DNA of 64,000 nt from Candidatus Eiseniibacteriota bacterium. Lineage in GTDB: Bacteria; Eisenbacteria; RBG-16-71-46; CAIMUX01. Location: assembly GCA_020633975.1 (NCBI GenBank), contig JACKCR010000002.1:930001-994000 (forward strand). The letters are read 5' to 3'. Within the stretch, counting starts at the first letter, position 1; each line of letters begins with the position of its first letter. Under the pieces are notes generated by a model. It saw only the letters and a program-made list of their open reading frames with translations, did no database searches and was not told where the DNA came from. A program made the translations under genes and the position numbers. This document shows, one piece after another, positions 37,844 through 47,084 of this stretch.

Positions 37844-39239
37844 TGACCAGGAGTCTCTCCGTCACTTCGTCGAGCGCGCTCTGACGGACGAAGGGTACTC
37901 CGTTCGAACGGCCGGTGACGGTGCCAAGGCGGTGCAGGAGTTCCAGTCCGAGATCCCCGATCTCGCGCTTCTCGACTTGCGGCTTCCGGACACCACGGGA
38001 ATCGATCTTCTCGCGCGGTTCAAGGCCGAGGTGCCGGAGCTGCCCGTCATCATGATGACGGCCTTCGGCGAGATCGAGACTGCAGTCGAAGCGATGAAGC
38101 TCGGTGCCTTCGACTTCTTGACCAAGCCGGTCAATCTCGAGCAGGTCAAGTTGATCGTCGAGAAGGCGCTCGAGTCCGTCCGCATGTGGCGCGAACTCGA
38201 GCACCACCGCCGTCAGGGCCGTGACCAGTTCAGTCGCGACTTCGTACGCGGTAGCTCGCCGAAGATCCAGCAGGTCTACGACACGATCGACAAGGTGGCG
38301 GGGAGCGACTCCACGACCGTCCTCATCACCGGCGAGAGCGGAACCGGGAAGCAGATCATCGCGAACCTGATCCACGCCCAGTCCCCGCGTGGGAAGAAGC
38401 CGTTCCTCGAAGTGAACTGCGCAGCGATCCCTCGGGAACTCCTCGAGAGCGAACTGTTCGGTCACGAGAGGGGAGCCTTCACCGACGCCCGTACGCAGAA
38501 GCAAGGGCTGCTCGAACTGGCCGACGGCGGCACCTTGTTCCTCGACGAAGTAGGCGAGCTTCCACTCAACCTCCAGGTCAAGCTACTCACTGTCCTCGAG
38601 AGCATGACGTTCCGCCGCGTCGGTGGTACGCGCGACATCAAGGTCGACGTCCGCATCGTGAGTGCGACGAACCAGGACCTCGAGCAGATGGTGGCGAACG
38701 GTGGATTCCGCGAGGACCTGTACTACCGACTGATGGTCGTGCCGATCCGGATGCCGTCCTTGAGAGAGCGGCGCGAGGACGTGGTGCTCCTCGCGTCGCA
38801 CTTCATCCACGACTTCTCGAAGACCTTCCACAAGCGGTTCCAGCGGCTCTCGGAGGAAGCGAAGCGGAAGCTTCTCGAGTATCCGTGGCCGGGGAACATT
38901 CGCGAGCTGCGGAACGTCTGCGAGCGGACCGTTCTGCTCGAAGACGGCGACATCGTCGAAGCGGATCAGCTCCGGCTCGGAAACCCGGACGCCGCGGCCC
39001 GCTCCGGTGGGCTCCTCCAGTCGCTCCAGCGGATCATGGTGGAAGGGATCGTCGATCCCGAAGGCGTGCCGTTCGAGAAGCTGATCGCAGACATCGAACG
39101 CGGCCTCATCATCCGCGCGGCCGAGACCGCGGGGTGGAACCAGAGCCGTACGGCGGAGATCCTCGGGATCAAGCGGGACAAACTCCGCTACCGGATGAAG
39201 ATCCACGATCTCCACGAGTCGGCGACGATCGAAGCCTGA
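37818..39239 (+). CDS. NtrC-family sigma-54-dependent response regulator
   Basis: Receiver domain (1-115, phospho-acceptor Asp53 in LALLDLRLPD and conserved Lys in FLTKPVN). An AAA+ sigma-54 activation domain has Walker A GESGTGK near 164 and the sigma-54 contact loop GAFTDA near 220. A C-terminal Fis-type HTH contains NQSRTAEILGIKRDKLRYRM. ATG 37818 follows AAGGTGAAAGGA and overlaps the kinase gene by 26 bases. It would drive sigma-54 promoters, none of which I could locate in the window. A spacer of about 50 residues between the AAA+ and HTH domains is normal. Confidence 0.93.
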   Translation: MPASILIVDDQESLRHFVERALTDEGYSVRTAGDGAKAVQEFQSEIPDLALLDLRLPDTTGIDLLARFKAEVPELPVIMMTAFGEIETAVEAMKLGAFDFLTKPVNLEQVKLIVEKALESVRMWRELEHHRRQGRDQFSRDFVRGSSPKIQQVYDTIDKVAGSDSTTVLITGESGTGKQIIANLIHAQSPRGKKPFLEVNCAAIPRELLESELFGHERGAFTDARTQKQGLLELADGGTLFLDEVGELPLNLQVKLLTVLESMTFRRVGGTRDIKVDVRIVSATNQDLEQMVANGGFREDLYYRLMVVPIRMPSLRERREDVVLLASHFIHDFSKTFHKRFQRLSEEAKRKLLEYPWPGNIRELRNVCERTVLLEDGDIVEADQLRLGNPDAAARSGGLLQSLQRIMVEGIVDPEGVPFEKLIADIERGLIIRAAETAGWNQSRTAEILGIKRDKLRYRMKIHDLHESATIEA

Positions 39240-39298
39240 TCGAGCAGTCGCGGTTGAGCCGAAACCGGGCCGGAACGGACTCAGTCCCGGCAGGTGGG

Positions 39299-39432
39299 CA
39301 GACCGGCGAGATCGACAGTTCGACAGATCGACAGACCGGCCAGATCGGCAGATCGGCGAGATCGGCAGACCGGCAGATCGGCGAGATCGGCAGATCGACA
39401 GATCGGCGAGATCGGCGAGATCGACAGACCGA
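39299..39432. repeat. Degenerate 8-base tandem repeat (AGATCGGC-type)
   Basis: About 134 bases made almost only of AGATCGGC, AGATCGAC and AGACCGGC units in a row, between the response-regulator stop and lptE. Period 8 (with a few 9s) means it is not coding. Slippage-prone; copy number may vary between strains. Confidence 0.85.
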
Positions 39433-39441
39433 CAACAGTGT

Positions 39442-39472
39442 GAGGGGGCGCCGCAGACGCGGATGCCCCCTC
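39442..39472 (+). terminator. Stem-loop terminator after the repeat tract
   Basis: GAGGGGGC (39442-39449) pairs with GCCCCCTC (39465-39472), with an inner CCGC/GCGG stem. TCTTCG follows, a weak T run. Likely ends the two-component transcript. Confidence 0.6.
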
Positions 39473-39506
39473 TTCGCATCGGCTCTGGTCTGGTATCCTG
39501 CGCTTC

Positions 39507-40082
39507 ATGTCTCGCTACGAAACACGTTCTCCGGTCCTCGGCGCACGAGGCTCGGCCGCTCGAATCGCGAGAGTCGCATCGACTGCGTGGTTGGCGAGTG
39601 CCGGGCTCGCGCTGTTCTCGATCTCGCTCCTGTTGTGCGCGGGATGCTATTCCTTCACTGGGAGCAACCTTCCCGGGCACATCAAGGCACTCGCAGTCCC
39701 TACCGTCCGCAATGCGACGCTAGAGCCAGGAGTGGAGCAGGAGCTCACCGACCAGATCACGGAGCGGTTCATTTCCGACGGCCGACTCAAGATCGCATCG
39801 GAGCGGACTGCGGAGGCTGTCTTCATCGGCGAGCTGACGAACTACGAGAACAAGGTCAACAACTACACGGCGAGTCAGGAACCGATCGACTACATCGTCG
39901 TGCTGACTCTCTCCGCGCAGATGCGCGATCAGGTGAAGAACCGGGATCTCTGGAAGGAAGACCGGCTCGTGGCCACGGCGGTGTACGAGCCTGGGGCAGG
40001 GGAGACCGAGGAGGAGGCTCGTCGCGAAGCGATCGAGATCCTCGCCAACGACATCGTCACGAAGACACTGGAGCAGTGGTAG
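39507..40082 (+). CDS. lptE: LptE-like LPS-assembly lipoprotein
   Basis: Outer-membrane lipoprotein expected to plug LptD. A long N-region, then a lipobox LLCAGC (Cys47) followed by YSFTGSNLPGHIKALAVPTV, the start pattern of the LptE family. The rest has the expected alpha/beta sandwich, and 191 residues is normal. The downstream gene is holA, the same order as in many bacteria. No strong ribosome site is seen before ATG 39507, so translation may be weak or the start may lie slightly downstream. Confidence 0.85.
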   Translation: MSRYETRSPVLGARGSAARIARVASTAWLASAGLALFSISLLLCAGCYSFTGSNLPGHIKALAVPTVRNATLEPGVEQELTDQITERFISDGRLKIASERTAEAVFIGELTNYENKVNNYTASQEPIDYIVVLTLSAQMRDQVKNRDLWKEDRLVATAVYEPGAGETEEEARREAIEILANDIVTKTLEQW

Positions 40083-40084
40083 CC

Positions 40085-41071
40085 ATGGCGCGAGCAAGTG
40101 GTGGGGAAGGGCGAACGCTTCGGTACGCGGAATGGGTGGCTCGTCTCGACAGCGCAGGCTCCGGTGGGTGCTTCCTCTTCTCCGGCCCGGAGACGTTGCT
40201 CCGGGATCAGGCCATGGTCGAACTCCGCTCGCGACTCTCGTCGAGCGGCGATGTGCCCGTCGACCGCTTCCATGGGGGCGAAGCGTCGCTTCCTCAGGTG
40301 GCCAACGCCTGTCTGACGGTGGGGCTCTTCCATCCGCAGAGACTCGTCGTCCTTTCCGATGCCGACCGGTGCGGGCGAGCTGGCAAACGGGACCAGGAGG
40401 CGCTGTTTGCCGCCCTCCAAGACCTGCCGGACGGTTCCTGCTTCGTGGCCACGACGTCGCTCGCGCCGCGGGAGTTCGGACAGAAGAACGCGTTCACGAA
40501 GGGGATCACGCGCGCTTGCGTCGTCCTCGAGCTTTCTCATCCGCGGCCGGCCGAGGCGCTGCGATGGATCTTGGGGCAATCTCAGAAGCTGGGAGTCCGA
40601 CTCACACCGGATGCTGGCGAAATGCTGCTGGGAAAGATCGGCCCGGACCTCCAGGAGTTGGCTCGAGAGCTCGAGAAGCTCTCTCTCTTCGCGGAGCCCG
40701 GGGAGACGGTGGACGTCGACCGACTGCAGATGCTGGTGCGGCAGGGCCACCTCGGCAGCAGCTGGGAGCTCTGTGACGCGGTTCTCGAAGGCAGGATCGG
40801 GGATGCCCTCCGGTCCTGGGAGGCCGTGCGGGCCACCGAGCCGATTCCGCGGCTCCTCTGGATCCTCCAACAACGCGCTCGCGACGGAATCGCCCGTTCC
40901 CGGGGTGGCGGCCAGGACGTTCGACTGGAGCGGTTGCTACTCGCTCTGGATGAGCTGGAACACGGAATCAAGTCCGGGCGGATTCCCTCCGTTGGTGAGC
41001 AGGTCGCCTTCGAGCGTGCGCTCGTGGAGACGGCCCCGCCGGCTGGTCGCGGTCGCCCCAGGCCATCCTGA
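40085..41071 (+). CDS. holA: DNA polymerase III delta subunit
   Basis: Clamp-loader subunit that opens the sliding clamp. 328 residues with the HolA layout: domain I (CFLFSGPETLLRDQAMVEL, then LVVLSDADR and GSCFVATTS), domain II and a helical collar (IPRLLWILQQRARDG, LERLLLALDELEHGIKSG). AAA+ catalytic residues are absent, as expected for delta. ATG 40085 lies three bases after the lptE stop. Confidence 0.9.
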   Translation: MARASGGEGRTLRYAEWVARLDSAGSGGCFLFSGPETLLRDQAMVELRSRLSSSGDVPVDRFHGGEASLPQVANACLTVGLFHPQRLVVLSDADRCGRAGKRDQEALFAALQDLPDGSCFVATTSLAPREFGQKNAFTKGITRACVVLELSHPRPAEALRWILGQSQKLGVRLTPDAGEMLLGKIGPDLQELARELEKLSLFAEPGETVDVDRLQMLVRQGHLGSSWELCDAVLEGRIGDALRSWEAVRATEPIPRLLWILQQRARDGIARSRGGGQDVRLERLLLALDELEHGIKSGRIPSVGEQVAFERALVETAPPAGRGRPRPS

Positions 41072-41247
41072 CGAGGCGTGATCCTGCACTGAGCGGTGGC
41101 GTTCCGCGGACCCGATTGGGTGGGAACTGCGGGGTCCCCGAAGGGTGAAACAGCGGGTCCATCCGTGCTGCGAGTGGCCGAGCCGAACAAGCGTCTGAAA
41201 CGGATTCGGAACGCGCCGACCCGGGTTTTGGAAGGAGAGACAGCCAA

Positions 41248-42126
41248 GTGCAGAAGACAGCAAACGAGGGACTTCGCCGGGTGGTTGGGACTCTGTTGGG
41301 CCACGCTGCGGTGCTCGGATTCGCCGCCGGTGCGCTCCTACTCGCGTCGAGCGACGTCCGGGCCGAAGAGGCTGGGAACGCCACCGAAATCGAGTGGGCC
41401 GCGACCTTCGACCAAGCCTTGGAGCAGGCGGCGGCGGAGAAGAAGATCATCATGGTCGACTTCTTCACCCACTGGTGTCACTGGTGCAAGGTGCTCGACG
41501 AGAAGACCTATAGCGACCCACGCGTCGTGAAGGCGTCCAAGTCCATGGTCAACGTGAAGGTGAACGCCGGAACCTACGTCGACATCGCGAAGAAGTACGG
41601 AGTGTCCGCCTATCCGACGATCGCGTTCCTCAAGCCCGACGGCTCCCTTCGCATGTCCGTGCGCGGATTCCGTCCTCCGGAGAGCTTTCTGCCCCAGATC
41701 GACAATGCGTTGGCCGTCGGAGGCCAGATGCTCGCGCTCGAGAACCAAGTTCAGGACCGCCCCGACGAACCCAGGCTCAGGCGCCAGCTCATCGATCTCC
41801 TCGCTATCGACGGCAAGTGGTCGGAAGCGGCGGCCCAGTGTGGAGCGCTCCTCGAGCTCGTTCCCGAAGAAGACCGCGCGGGGATCGAGCTGGACAGGCT
41901 GGTCTTCCAGATGAGGGCCGGAGAGGACGTGGCATCTGCCCTCCAGGATTGGGCGAAGCACCACCGAGACGCCCCCCGGTCGCTCGAGGCGCGCTACTAC
42001 CTAGCCAAGGCGCAGGAAGCGGCGGGGGAGCGCGTCGCGGCCCGTGAGAGCTTTCAGGAGGTAGCCGAGACGGGTGGCAAGAGCTGGTTCGCATCTGCCG
42101 CCAGCGCCGCGGCAGCACGCCTCTAG
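41248..42126 (+). CDS. Exported thioredoxin-fold protein with TPR-like C-terminus
   Basis: Signal peptide ending VRAEE, then a thioredoxin domain with CHWC active site (Cys77/Cys80) in DFFTHWCHWCKV and the cis-proline region VSAYPTIAFL. After about residue 165 the protein is helical with two or three TPR-like repeats. The CxxC type is like thioredoxin_7/DUF255 proteins such as the DsbD C-terminal domain. It may reduce or isomerise envelope protein cysteines. GTG 41248 follows GAAGGAGAG. It stands alone, about 175 bases after holA. Confidence 0.82.
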   Translation: MQKTANEGLRRVVGTLLGHAAVLGFAAGALLLASSDVRAEEAGNATEIEWAATFDQALEQAAAEKKIIMVDFFTHWCHWCKVLDEKTYSDPRVVKASKSMVNVKVNAGTYVDIAKKYGVSAYPTIAFLKPDGSLRMSVRGFRPPESFLPQIDNALAVGGQMLALENQVQDRPDEPRLRRQLIDLLAIDGKWSEAAAQCGALLELVPEEDRAGIELDRLVFQMRAGEDVASALQDWAKHHRDAPRSLEARYYLAKAQEAAGERVAARESFQEVAETGGKSWFASAASAAAARL

Positions 42127-42142
42127 GTCCTCTCCAACGCGA

Positions 42143-42205
42143 CTCCAAAGCCCGATCCAAAGCCGCTAAAGCCGATCCAAAGCCGCCAAAGCCGAATCCA
42201 AAGCA
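42143..42205. repeat. 20-base tandem repeat (GATCCAAAGCCG-type)
   Basis: Units at 42154-42173 and 42174-42193 differ by one base; partial copies lie on both sides. It follows the stop of the thioredoxin gene. Not part of a reading frame. Confidence 0.8.
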
Positions 42206-42220
42206 GACGCGTCGGGCAAA

Positions 42221-42261
42221 AAACAGAACCAGGTCCCAAGGGCACGTAGCCGGGGACCTGG
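42221..42261 (-). terminator. Stem-loop with T run on the minus strand
   Basis: CCAGGTCCC (42229-42237) pairs perfectly with GGGACCTGG (42253-42261). Read on the minus strand it is followed by TTCTGTTTTTT. If functional it stops transcription coming leftwards from the 42.3-43 kb region, or limits antisense reading of the thioredoxin gene. Confidence 0.5.
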
Positions 42262-42799
42262 CCTCCAACGGGGACCGTCGGATGGGGTGTCAAAGAAGCT
42301 TCACCAAGAGGCCGTACCTTAAGCCGCGAACGGTAAACCCTCGACGATTCGGCCCGCGCAGCCCAGGACCATTCACGTACGTCCCAGTTCTGAATCTCTG
42401 ACTGCTCGCAGATGGGGAAGCAAAGTCAAACGGTGCGGTAACCAATCCCATCTGCGAACAACCCCTACCTAGTAATGCGCGTGCCACGGGAGCTGCCACC
42501 GGGAGATATCGAAGGCGTGCGACCGGTGAACTGGTCGGCGACGCATGCCTAAGTCTCTGTTGTCGCAGGTGTTGGGCGAAGACCGAGATTCTGTCGATCG
42601 TCGCTGGCTCGATGTCCTCGGCAGGCTCGTGCGGACGGGAGAGATGAAGATCTCGATGCGTCGTGCACTGCCTGGCCTCAAATCGCATCGTTCAAAGGGC
42701 GGCACATGGTCTCGAGGGCTCGTAGAATCAGGGATTCGGGAGCCCGAAGGAGTGAGAATACGCAGAGGTTTGGGGCAGACCCCGCAGCCACCTCCTGTG

Positions 42800-42823
42800 T
42801 TTACGTTACATAATATATCTTAT
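42800..42823. promoter_or_regulatory. AT-rich patch, probable promoter element
   Basis: A run of about 24 A/T-dominated bases in a GC-rich genome contains TATAAT-like boxes on both strands (TAATAT, and TATATT on the minus strand). No consensus -35 at the right spacing could be fixed. It lies about 300 bases before the M16 peptidase start. It is the most promoter-like DNA in the window. Confidence 0.4.
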
Positions 42824-43121
42824 GCGGCACGTACTCTGGGGTTCTGTTGCGGGCGCCGGCTGTCATTCCCATGCCGCCGGGTGTCATCGCCGGTCCCACT
42901 CGGGCGGTCCTTTCCGAAGCCTTCGCTCCAAACTCCCGCTCTGAACTCCGGTCCGAGCTCCGTGTCGCCGTCACCGGCTCACGACCGTCCCGCAGTTGAT
43001 CTCTGTTCCCTCGGTTTTCGTCGATTCCCGACGATCGACTTGCACGCGGATTCACGGTGCGGTTTCCTCCGTTGAGTAGCTGCTGTCCGTGTGTCTCGTT
43101 TCTCTCTTGGAGGTCGTTTCC

Positions 43122-46085
43122 ATGTTCCGAATCCCGGTGCGGAATCTCTTCGAGTCCGTCTTGGGCTCCGTCTCGGGCACCTTCGTCGCGAAGTCCACAT
43201 TGTCGGTCTCGATCCCGGTGTTTTCCGTGTTTTCCGTGCTCTTCGCGGGGACTGCGCTTTCTGCTCCGGAACCCGGGGTTCGCTGGGGCTTTTTGTCCAA
43301 TGGATCCGGCTACCTGGTGATCTCGAATCGGTCTGCGCCGATGGTCGGTTGCTCGGCCGTCATCCACGGCGGTTCGGGCGCCGAATCGGCAAACTCTCAA
43401 GGCGCGAGCCATATGCTCGAGCATCTGCTGTTCAACGGCACGGAAACGATGTCCCAGGAGGAACTGTACGCGGGATTCGACCGTCTCGGGACGTACTCGA
43501 ACGCGACGACCCGGCCGACACACGTCAGCTACATGATCCTCGGGCCTTCGGGATCGTTCTGGGACGGGTTCCAACTGCAGTCGGACATGATCTTTCGTTC
43601 CGTTATACCGGCCGACAAGCTCGAGAAGGAACGCGGAATCGTCCTCGAAGAGCTCGCGAAGGATCGCTTGGAAGCCTCGTACACCGTCAACCGAGTGCTG
43701 GAAACCGACCTTTTCGGACCACACGGTTATGGTCTTCCGACACTAGGCACCGAGGCGTCGATCCGGGCTCTGAGTCGGGACCAGATCCTCGATTTCTACC
43801 GGTCGTACTATGGGCCGGACAACATCACCTGGGTGCTGATCGGAGATCTCGACCCAGATGCAGCTGTCGATTCGCTCGAGGTTCGCGTTGGCTCTCTTCC
43901 TGCCAGAGGCCGAACGAGTGATCGCAGTCCCGGTGGCCCCGAGACAGGCGGTCCGGTACGGAGAGATCACGTGCTCGCCGGCGTGGATGCCCCACGGGTC
44001 CGAATGGTCTGGGAGGCCTCTGCACCTAACACCAAAGAATTCCTAGCGTTGGAGGCCGCATTTCAGATCCGCTGCGAAGGGGATGCCTCTCCCCTGGCGG
44101 CTCGCGCCAAGGAACTCGGTGCGACTGAGTACAGCGCGTCTCTTCGGATCTACCCGGGCATGACCTTGGCCGAGATCGACTGCAGTCTGGAGGCGGGAAC
44201 TGACCCGGACACGTTCGTCGCGAAGTTCACCGAAGCCGCTCGCGCAGTCGGACAAGCGGCCCCAGATGCGGCAGCGCTCGGTCGTTGGAGGGTGGGCCGC
44301 GAGACCGAGGAAGTCTTCCTGCGGGAGAAGCCGCATTACTACGCCGTCTTCCGGGGTGACCGGATCGTCGCTCGTGGCCTGCCCGCGATCGCGAGCGAGC
44401 TTTCGGAGATCCAGAGCCTGCCCGCGTCGGCTCTCGCTGGGGCGCTTCCGTTCGGCCAGGCACCGATCCGAATCTCCGTTCTGTATCCCGCACCCCAAGC
44501 GTCGGAGCCCGTAGCTGCTGGCTCAGGCGACGGGCCCCACGGGATGCTCGAGATGGCCCATGGCACGGGGGCCTCTCCGCACGGCCAGACCCCCTCAGGG
44601 CACGGGGCCTCCGGCGACAAGGTTGAGGCGGGCTCGTCCGGCTCGGCTGGCTCCGCCGGCTCGGCCGGCTCCCGACACGGTTCCGCTCAGTCCGAGGATG
44701 GTCTTGCCACGACGGCGACGGCGGCGGGAGGAGCGGAGTTGGGGCGTTGGACTCTACCGAACGGATTGTCGGTAGTCTCGCGGTCCGGACCGGAGAGTTC
44801 CGTGTTCGCCGCCCACCTGTTCATCCGCGGGCGGGCCGAGCGGGAGCCCGTGCCGGGTGCTGCCGAGCTCCTCCACACGCTCCTCGGGGAGCGGACGAAG
44901 TCGCGCAACGAAGTGCAACTGTCGGAGGAATTGGCCGCGATCGGTGCGGAGCTCAAGACCCACGACGCGGCCTTCATCCCCTACGACGACTTCTACTCCG
45001 TGCCCGAGTTCTCCTATGTACGCCTCCAGACGCTGGACCGGTTCGGCGGCACCGCACTCGAGCTCCTCGCCGACATCCTCGGCCACGCAGTATTCGATGC
45101 GGCGTCCTTCGAGAAGGCCCGCACCGCCGCCATCGAGCGGGCAGCAAAGGAAGACGCGTCTCCTCGAACCCGGGCCCGCCGGGCCATCCGGGACACCTAC
45201 GGCGTGGATGACTCGAACGCCTACGTGTTCGGCACAGTGGACGGGCTGCGGAGCCTCGATTGGGAGACGTTCCAGTCGTTCGCGAACAGCTACCTGGATG
45301 CGAGCGGGATGCTGCTCGTGATCGCGTCCGGCCTCCCGACGGAGGCGCTCGAAGACCTGACGCAGAAGACTGTGGGATCGATCAAAGGCACTCCGGGATC
45401 GCTCGATGCCAGGTACTCATCCGCCCCCTGGTCCGAGACATTCGTCGCGCTCGATGCGGGCGGAACGGCGATGGGATCGGAGGCGACGGGCGACCTCCGC
45501 GGTGTGGATGCCTCGGCCTGGTCCGCGTGGTTCGGAGAGCTTCCCCAGCCGTTCGTGGCCAATCTCGACGAGGTGGGTGCGTCCCAGGGCTACATGGCCG
45601 TGACGCGCGTACTCGAGGTCCCCGCGGGGTCTGAGTCCGCCGTCGATCTAGCGGCGTCCCTCCTCTCCGATCGGATCGCTTTCCAGCTTCGGGAGCGCGA
45701 AGGCCTCGCCTACTCGATCGGCGCCGCGGTGAGCCCCCTCCGTGGCAACAATTGGCTCTACACCGCCGCAGCCGGCACGCGCGCCGAGAACTTCTCGAGG
45801 ATGCTCACCGGACTCCGTGACGGGGTCCAGATCGCGCTCGACCAACCGATCGACGAGGACACGCTCGAGACGCTCGTGGCCAGTATGGAGGGGCGATCCC
45901 TCATGCGCCGGGTCACGCGGATGAACTGGGCGTTCTATGCCGGAAGCGCTTGGCTCGAAGGAAAGGACCCGGCGGAGCAGGAAGGCCGCTACGACCGGAT
46001 GCGCCAAGTGACGGCCAAGGACGTGGAGTCCGTACTGCGCACGGTGTGGCCGGGATCGGAAGAGGGCGTGTTCGTCGTCAAGTGA
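43122..46085 (+). CDS. M16 family zinc peptidase, double-domain, exported
   Basis: 987 residues from ATG 43122, which follows TTGGAGGT seven bases upstream. A hydrophobic signal ends near ALSAPEPG. The N-terminal half carries the inverted zinc motif HMLEH (His97, Glu100, His101) and the downstream Glu in ERGIVLEELAKD, so it should be catalytic. A linker rich in Ser/Gly/His (about 465-530) joins a second M16 half without the zinc motif, as is usual (YSIGAAVSPLRGNNW). It probably degrades peptides in the periplasm. The Ser-Gly-Ala linker repeats (SGSAGSAGSAGSAG) are a low-complexity oddity. Confidence 0.92.
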   Translation: MFRIPVRNLFESVLGSVSGTFVAKSTLSVSIPVFSVFSVLFAGTALSAPEPGVRWGFLSNGSGYLVISNRSAPMVGCSAVIHGGSGAESANSQGASHMLEHLLFNGTETMSQEELYAGFDRLGTYSNATTRPTHVSYMILGPSGSFWDGFQLQSDMIFRSVIPADKLEKERGIVLEELAKDRLEASYTVNRVLETDLFGPHGYGLPTLGTEASIRALSRDQILDFYRSYYGPDNITWVLIGDLDPDAAVDSLEVRVGSLPARGRTSDRSPGGPETGGPVRRDHVLAGVDAPRVRMVWEASAPNTKEFLALEAAFQIRCEGDASPLAARAKELGATEYSASLRIYPGMTLAEIDCSLEAGTDPDTFVAKFTEAARAVGQAAPDAAALGRWRVGRETEEVFLREKPHYYAVFRGDRIVARGLPAIASELSEIQSLPASALAGALPFGQAPIRISVLYPAPQASEPVAAGSGDGPHGMLEMAHGTGASPHGQTPSGHGASGDKVEAGSSGSAGSAGSAGSRHGSAQSEDGLATTATAAGGAELGRWTLPNGLSVVSRSGPESSVFAAHLFIRGRAEREPVPGAAELLHTLLGERTKSRNEVQLSEELAAIGAELKTHDAAFIPYDDFYSVPEFSYVRLQTLDRFGGTALELLADILGHAVFDAASFEKARTAAIERAAKEDASPRTRARRAIRDTYGVDDSNAYVFGTVDGLRSLDWETFQSFANSYLDASGMLLVIASGLPTEALEDLTQKTVGSIKGTPGSLDARYSSAPWSETFVALDAGGTAMGSEATGDLRGVDASAWSAWFGELPQPFVANLDEVGASQGYMAVTRVLEVPAGSESAVDLAASLLSDRIAFQLREREGLAYSIGAAVSPLRGNNWLYTAAAGTRAENFSRMLTGLRDGVQIALDQPIDEDTLETLVASMEGRSLMRRVTRMNWAFYAGSAWLEGKDPAEQEGRYDRMRQVTAKDVESVLRTVWPGSEEGVFVVK

Positions 46086-46179
46086 ATCGGGGCGCCGAAC
46101 CGTGCGTCCCGTCGTCGTCGAGTCTCCCCGCGGGAGAACTCGACGGGCGGCAGGTCACGAGTAACGGGACTCTGTTTCG

Positions 46180-46259
46180 TCGGCTCGAGTCGTTGGACTC
46201 GGTTCGTCGGCTTGAGTCGTTGGACTCGGTTCGTTGGACTCGAGTCGTTGGACTCGAGG
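46180..46259. repeat. 27-base tandem repeat with stem-loop units between convergent genes
   Basis: Units at 46180-46206 and 46207-46233 differ by one base, and a partial third copy ends at 46259. Each contains a small inverted repeat (GAGTC ... GACTC); the last forms a perfect 8-base stem (46239-46246 with 46251-46258). Lies between the M16 peptidase and the minus-strand TPR gene and may end both transcripts. Confidence 0.82.
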
Positions 46260-46273
46260 GTGGCGTAACGGGG

Positions 46274-46945
46274 CTAGCGGGACTCGACTTCGGCGAGGCG
46301 GACCTTCGCCTCGACAGCCCGCTGTGAAGTCGGGTAGTCGCTCACGACCTTCTGGAACGCGGCGGTAGCCTCGTCCTTCTTCCCGGCTTCGAGGAAGGCG
46401 TTTCCTGCAGCCATCCAATCCTCTGCGGCGAGCGGATTGTCGGCGCGCTGAGCCGCCCTACGGTAGCTCTCCGCCGCACCTGTCATGTCACCCTGATCGG
46501 AGAGGGCGGCTCCGATTCCCCGATCCGCAGCCGCGGCCAGGAGCGGGTCCGCTCCTGCCTTGCCCGAGAGAGTCTCGAACGCTGCCTTGGCTCCGGCGGC
46601 GTCGCCCGCGGCGAGCTTGCAGTTGCCGAGGAAGAGCGGGATCGACTTCGCGGCGTTTGTGGAGCCGTAGTCCCCGAGAATCGACTCGAGCTGCGTGGCG
46701 GCTTCCGTGTAGCGCCCATCGAAGTAGAGCTTCTGGGCCTGCGCCAGGGAGAGCGATGCGTTCTCTTCCGCGCGTGCCCGGCTCTGCTTGACGAACATCC
46801 ATGCACCGATGGCGACTGCGACGACGATGGCGATGATCACCAGGGTACGCGAGTTCTCCTTCGCGATCTCGCCGAGCTCCTTTAGTGCGGTGACGACCTT
46901 GTCTTCGCGAAGCTCTTCCTTCGTCATCCTTTTGGCGACAGCCAC
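46274..46945 (-). CDS. YfgM-like single-helix TPR protein
   Basis: 223 residues from GTG 46945, which follows GGAGGG. A basic N-tail is followed by one membrane helix (TLVIIAIVVAVAIGAWMFV, about 35-53) and a periplasmic domain with four TPR-like repeats. YfgM proteins are SecYEG-associated periplasmic scaffolds; function here is inferred from layout only. The insertion element lies just upstream, with its left inverted repeat about 90 bases before this start, and may have changed its promoter. Confidence 0.78.
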   Translation of the reverse strand: MAVAKRMTKEELREDKVVTALKELGEIAKENSRTLVIIAIVVAVAIGAWMFVKQSRARAEENASLSLAQAQKLYFDGRYTEAATQLESILGDYGSTNAAKSIPLFLGNCKLAAGDAAGAKAAFETLSGKAGADPLLAAAADRGIGAALSDQGDMTGAAESYRRAAQRADNPLAAEDWMAAGNAFLEAGKKDEATAAFQKVVSDYPTSQRAVEAKVRLAEVESR

Positions 46946-47037
46946 GAGACAGCCCTCCTGGGACAAGTACGGTAAGCCACAGAGAAGCCCTGATGATAGG
47001 GCGAGCAATCGGTGTCGTCAACGGAGACCAAACCTCT

Positions 47038-47051
47038 GGTTGTGGATCGGA
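47038..47051. repeat. Left terminal inverted repeat of the insertion sequence
   Basis: Fourteen bases, GGTTGTGGATCGGA, perfectly complementary in inverse order to the right end. Confidence 0.85.
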
Positions 47052-47084
47052 GAATGGTCTCAGGCACGGCACGCGCATTCGTCG

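Larger units (their letters stand above)
42127..43121. other. About 1 kb without a convincing gene; repeats, stem-loops and an AT-rich patch
   Basis: It holds a 20-base repeat (42143-42205), a 9-base-pair stem (42229-42261), an 11-base-pair stem with a 30-base loop (42406-42457) and an AT-rich patch TTTACGTTACATAATATATC at 42800-42819. The patch is striking against the GC-rich background. The tract is less GC-rich than its neighbours. An open frame at 42545-43075 has no ribosome site and no recognisable domain. Confidence 0.5.

Noticed and set aside
39299-39432. Tandem repeats as a CRISPR array
   Set aside because: Units are 8 bases with no spacers, and there are no cas genes.
42545-43075. 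176-codon frame in the 1-kb gap
   Set aside because: No ribosome site, no domain and biased composition. Its first 50 residues look slightly protein-like, but not enough to call a gene.
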